DNA of 64,000 nucleotides from Rutidosis leptorrhynchoides (lineage: Eukaryota; Streptophyta; Magnoliopsida; Asterales; Asteraceae): NCBI RefSeq assembly GCF_046630445.1, contig NC_092333.1, positions 719,874,001 to 719,938,000 of the forward strand, written 5' to 3'. Made by a program: the position numbers and the translations under genes. How positions within the stretch are numbered: the stretch's first letter is position 1; each line of letters begins with the position of its first letter. Below, piece after piece: positions 61,918 to 64,000 of this stretch. The notes under the pieces are model-generated. The model did not search any database. It was given only the letters and a program-made list of their open reading frames with translations, and had not been told where the DNA came from.

Positions 61918-63270
61918 CTAGGGATGATACTGATACCAATAGGGGTTCCAAGCATAACCATAGGTGCTATAAAATGCTTCGGCAGGGTTATACGTAGGAT
62001 ACGGTGGTTGCATCTCTATTGACCAGGGAGGGAATATGGGTTTCGGAGTAGGAATATAGTTTCTACCTATATCTTGGCAATGAGCTATGATTTGGTTTTG
62101 ATGAACTTGCCAATCTTCAAATGCTCTCTGTCTAGCATTTTCGTACTCCTGTGAAGCTATAAACCTTTGCATTTCTTGCATTTCATTTACCCCTCCTACA
62201 TTACCTTGCTGTTGATTTCTCTCAACCTGTGGATGTCTACCATGGTATTGTACTGCGGCGTTATTTCGCCTCTTCAAAACTTTCGCACCATGGTATACAT
62301 TTAAACCTATAGTATCGCGGGGTTCTGGTTCTTCGACTAATAATCCCCCCCGACTTATATCCACACCGAGATATTCAGCAATCAAAGTAATAAAAATACC
62401 ACCTCCTATTATGCTATGCGGTCTCATCCCCCTAACCATAGCTGATAAATAATAACCCACACAATAAGGTATACTTACAGCGCTTTGTGGGTCTCGAATA
62501 CACATATGGTAAAACAAATCCTGTTCATTTACCTTTTCCTTGTTCTTACCTCTTTGTGTAATCGAATTAGCTAAAAACCTATGAATCACTCTTAATTCAG
62601 CTCTATCTATATCCAAATAAGAGTAATTCCCCCCTTTGAATCGGTGATGGCTTGTCATTTGACTCCATACACCATGTGTATCAAAATTTTCATCTATCTT
62701 TCTACCATTTAGTATCAACCCTCTACAATCGGCAGATGCTAACTCCTCAGGCGTATATATACGTAAAGCCTGAGCCATGTCTAGTAAAGACATGTGGCGC
62801 ATCGAACCTCCTAACAAAAATCTAATAAAAGATCGATCGGTTAAACTAGCTACCCGATCATTTAATTCTATACTACACAACAATTCTTCACACCATACTT
62901 TATATACAGGTCTACGCAGGGTGAATAAACGTACCCAGTCATTAAAAGTAGAATTACCATACCTCTGTGCAAGTAATTCCCTAATTGGCCCGGCCAATTC
63001 TACAGCTTCTAATGGTCCCCACTCTATGACCCTAGGTACCTCAACAACTTTAGAATGAAGAGTATGCAAACCCCTTTGGTATTTTGGATAATCTATCCAA
63101 AGTCTGTCAAATCTCAGGTTCGGGTGCAAATCTTCCAAGTGCATATCAGAAAATGTCATGACTGGATGAGGTATATCTTGCTTGTAGTAGTTATCCACCT
63201 CCTGTTGTTCCGCATTCTCAGCAGGAGCATTGCGAGCTTGGGATGAAGATTCACCCCTTTCAGTCTGCAA
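61918..63270 (-). CDS. Athila ORF1-like protein in the env position (about 450 codons open)
   Basis: An uninterrupted frame ending at 61,918. The N-terminal third resembles the ATHILA ORF1-type protein seen in plant retroelements (LRFDRLWIDYPKYQRGLH, FIRFLLGGSMRHMSLLDMA, then a Tyr/Pro/Gln-rich C-terminus). It lies downstream of where pol would be and before the 3' LTR, the location of the env-like gene of Athila elements. I see no convincing signal peptide or transmembrane span, so an envelope role is doubtful. No ATG opens the frame: it starts after a TGA at TTGCAG, with the first Met at codon 38. Splicing at that AG, or initiation at Met38, is possible. Confidence 0.7.
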   Translation of the reverse strand: MQTERGESSSQARNAPAENAEQQEVDNYYKQDIPHPVMTFSDMHLEDLHPNLRFDRLWIDYPKYQRGLHTLHSKVVEVPRVIEWGPLEAVELAGPIRELLAQRYGNSTFNDWVRLFTLRRPVYKVWCEELLCSIELNDRVASLTDRSFIRFLLGGSMRHMSLLDMAQALRIYTPEELASADCRGLILNGRKIDENFDTHGVWSQMTSHHRFKGGNYSYLDIDRAELRVIHRFLANSITQRGKNKEKVNEQDLFYHMCIRDPQSAVSIPYCVGYYLSAMVRGMRPHSIIGGGIFITLIAEYLGVDISRGGLLVEEPEPRDTIGLNVYHGAKVLKRRNNAAVQYHGRHPQVERNQQQGNVGGVNEMQEMQRFIASQEYENARQRAFEDWQVHQNQIIAHCQDIGRNYIPTPKPIFPPWSIEMQPPYPTYNPAEAFYSTYGYAWNPYWYQYHP

Positions 63271-64000
63271 AACACATCAAACACAATTTTTGTGCATCCA
63301 AATATGCATTAGTGTCAGCAAAATCATCAATCAAAATAATTTCAATGACATGATCAATTTATATCAAACTTAAGCTCATTTTCACATTTTTATCAAATCT
63401 ACACTTTTTCAAATAAGCATATACGAAAATGTTCGCCAAGTTCATAAGCATTCAACTCAAATAACATGTCAAAATAATCATTACTAGTAATTAAACAAGT
63501 TTCAAATGGCATTATCTCTCAAAAATCAAGTTCATGAATTTTTAAACTTGAAAAAGTCCATTTTAATTCTCAAAATCATGTTTAGGCTCAAAGTTTGGAT
63601 CATTTAACTACCTAAACATGTTACACTACTTAATTTAGCAACAATTCATGACAAAAATTGGCCATAACCTGTTTATATCAAAAAGCCCCAAATTTGCTCA
63701 AGAACACAAACCCTAGATTACTCAAAATTTGAAGTTTAAGGCTTCTAATCATGTTAAATAGCATCAATCTAGGTTATACAAGCATAATACATAAACAATT
63801 TAAGCATAATTACACTAAAAAGCATCAAAATCAAATTGGGGAAAAAATTGCTCAAGAACACTAATTTTCGGATTAAATGGTGTTTAGGTGTAGAAATTTA
63901 CCGTTTTTCTTGAGTAATTCCTTGATAGCATCCTTCTCAACATGATTATAGTAAAAGATTTGATGATTAACGGTTAAAAATTGTGATTTTGGGGGTTTTT
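63271..64000 (-). other. Athila B upstream of the env-position frame
   Basis: AT-rich, no frame. It ends next to the ORF with GATGTGTTTTGCAG in sense, a plausible 3' splice site. It would be the spacer between integrase and this frame. Confidence 0.5.

Larger units (their letters stand above)
57812..64000 (-). mobile_element. Athila-type element B, inverted; 3' half in window
   Basis: 3' LTR 57,812-59,846; just upstream (in sense) the junction GCTTGAGGACAAGTAACG, AAGTGTGGCAATATT is of Athila 3' type; then a 2-kb non-coding stretch and the env-position frame at 61,918-63,264. The LTR has exact TG...CA ends against the RT of element A, as in true integration. If so, a GATGC TSD (57,807-57,811) should recur beyond the window. 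Its gag-pol would lie to the right of 64,000. Confidence 0.82.

Overview
The window looks like a repeat-rich, AT-rich plant chromosome segment, most likely from a dicot and plausibly Asteraceae. The lineage is a guess from repeat style. The plant call rests on Copia, chromovirus and Athila-type LTR retrotransposons with plant primer-binding sites, plant telomere-like TTTAGGG blocks and an intron-bearing plant H2A fragment. I find no intact host gene. Almost everything is transposable element, much of it nested, and many boundaries can be fixed to the base by target-site duplications (TSDs).

Layout. 1-2,947: the 3' part of a large LTR (plus strand). 3,277-15,162: a four-layer nest. A small Mutator-type element (9-bp TSD TATAAAATT) holds two hAT-type elements side by side at overlapping 8-bp targets (CATCCACC and CCATCCAC). 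One hAT holds a 10.5-kb LTR element (E1, TSD GCTAA) that has no pol gene. 15,163-17,718: a Mutator-like element, a broken histone H2A exon with its promoter-like region, a SINE-like remnant and a Helitron 3' end. 19,427-27,853: an old, degenerate plus-strand Copia element split by a 2.7-kb hAT-type element that itself carries a Helitron 3' end. 27,921-28,859: a short non-autonomous Helitron (minus strand). 29,202-44,209: a younger minus-strand Copia element (TSD ATAAC) split in its pol gene by an 8.8-kb LTR element (E2, TSD ATTAT). 45,311-47,123: three foldback-like repeats with G-rich inverted ends and telomere-like centres. 47,124-57,811: an Athila-type Gypsy element (A, plus strand), its primer-binding site split by a 3.7-kb solo LTR (TSD CCGCT) and its pol cut in the RT/RNase H region. 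The cut is made by the 3' LTR of a second, inverted Athila-type element (B, minus strand), which runs off the right edge.

How the parts relate. E1 and E2 have different LTRs but a common internal backbone: an iMet-type primer-binding site, a conserved reading frame of unknown function (about 72% identical between them by eye), and conserved non-coding stretches. E2 also keeps a C-terminal chromodomain fragment of a Tekay/Del-type chromovirus, has picked up a piece of a poly(A)-binding-protein gene, and carries on its opposite strand a TATA-preceded 57-codon frame for a two-helix membrane microprotein. Three LTRs from two element types place a pair of palindromes just upstream of the TATA box; in one LTR the palindrome sequence is replaced while the arrangement is kept. 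These are the strongest candidates for something undescribed.
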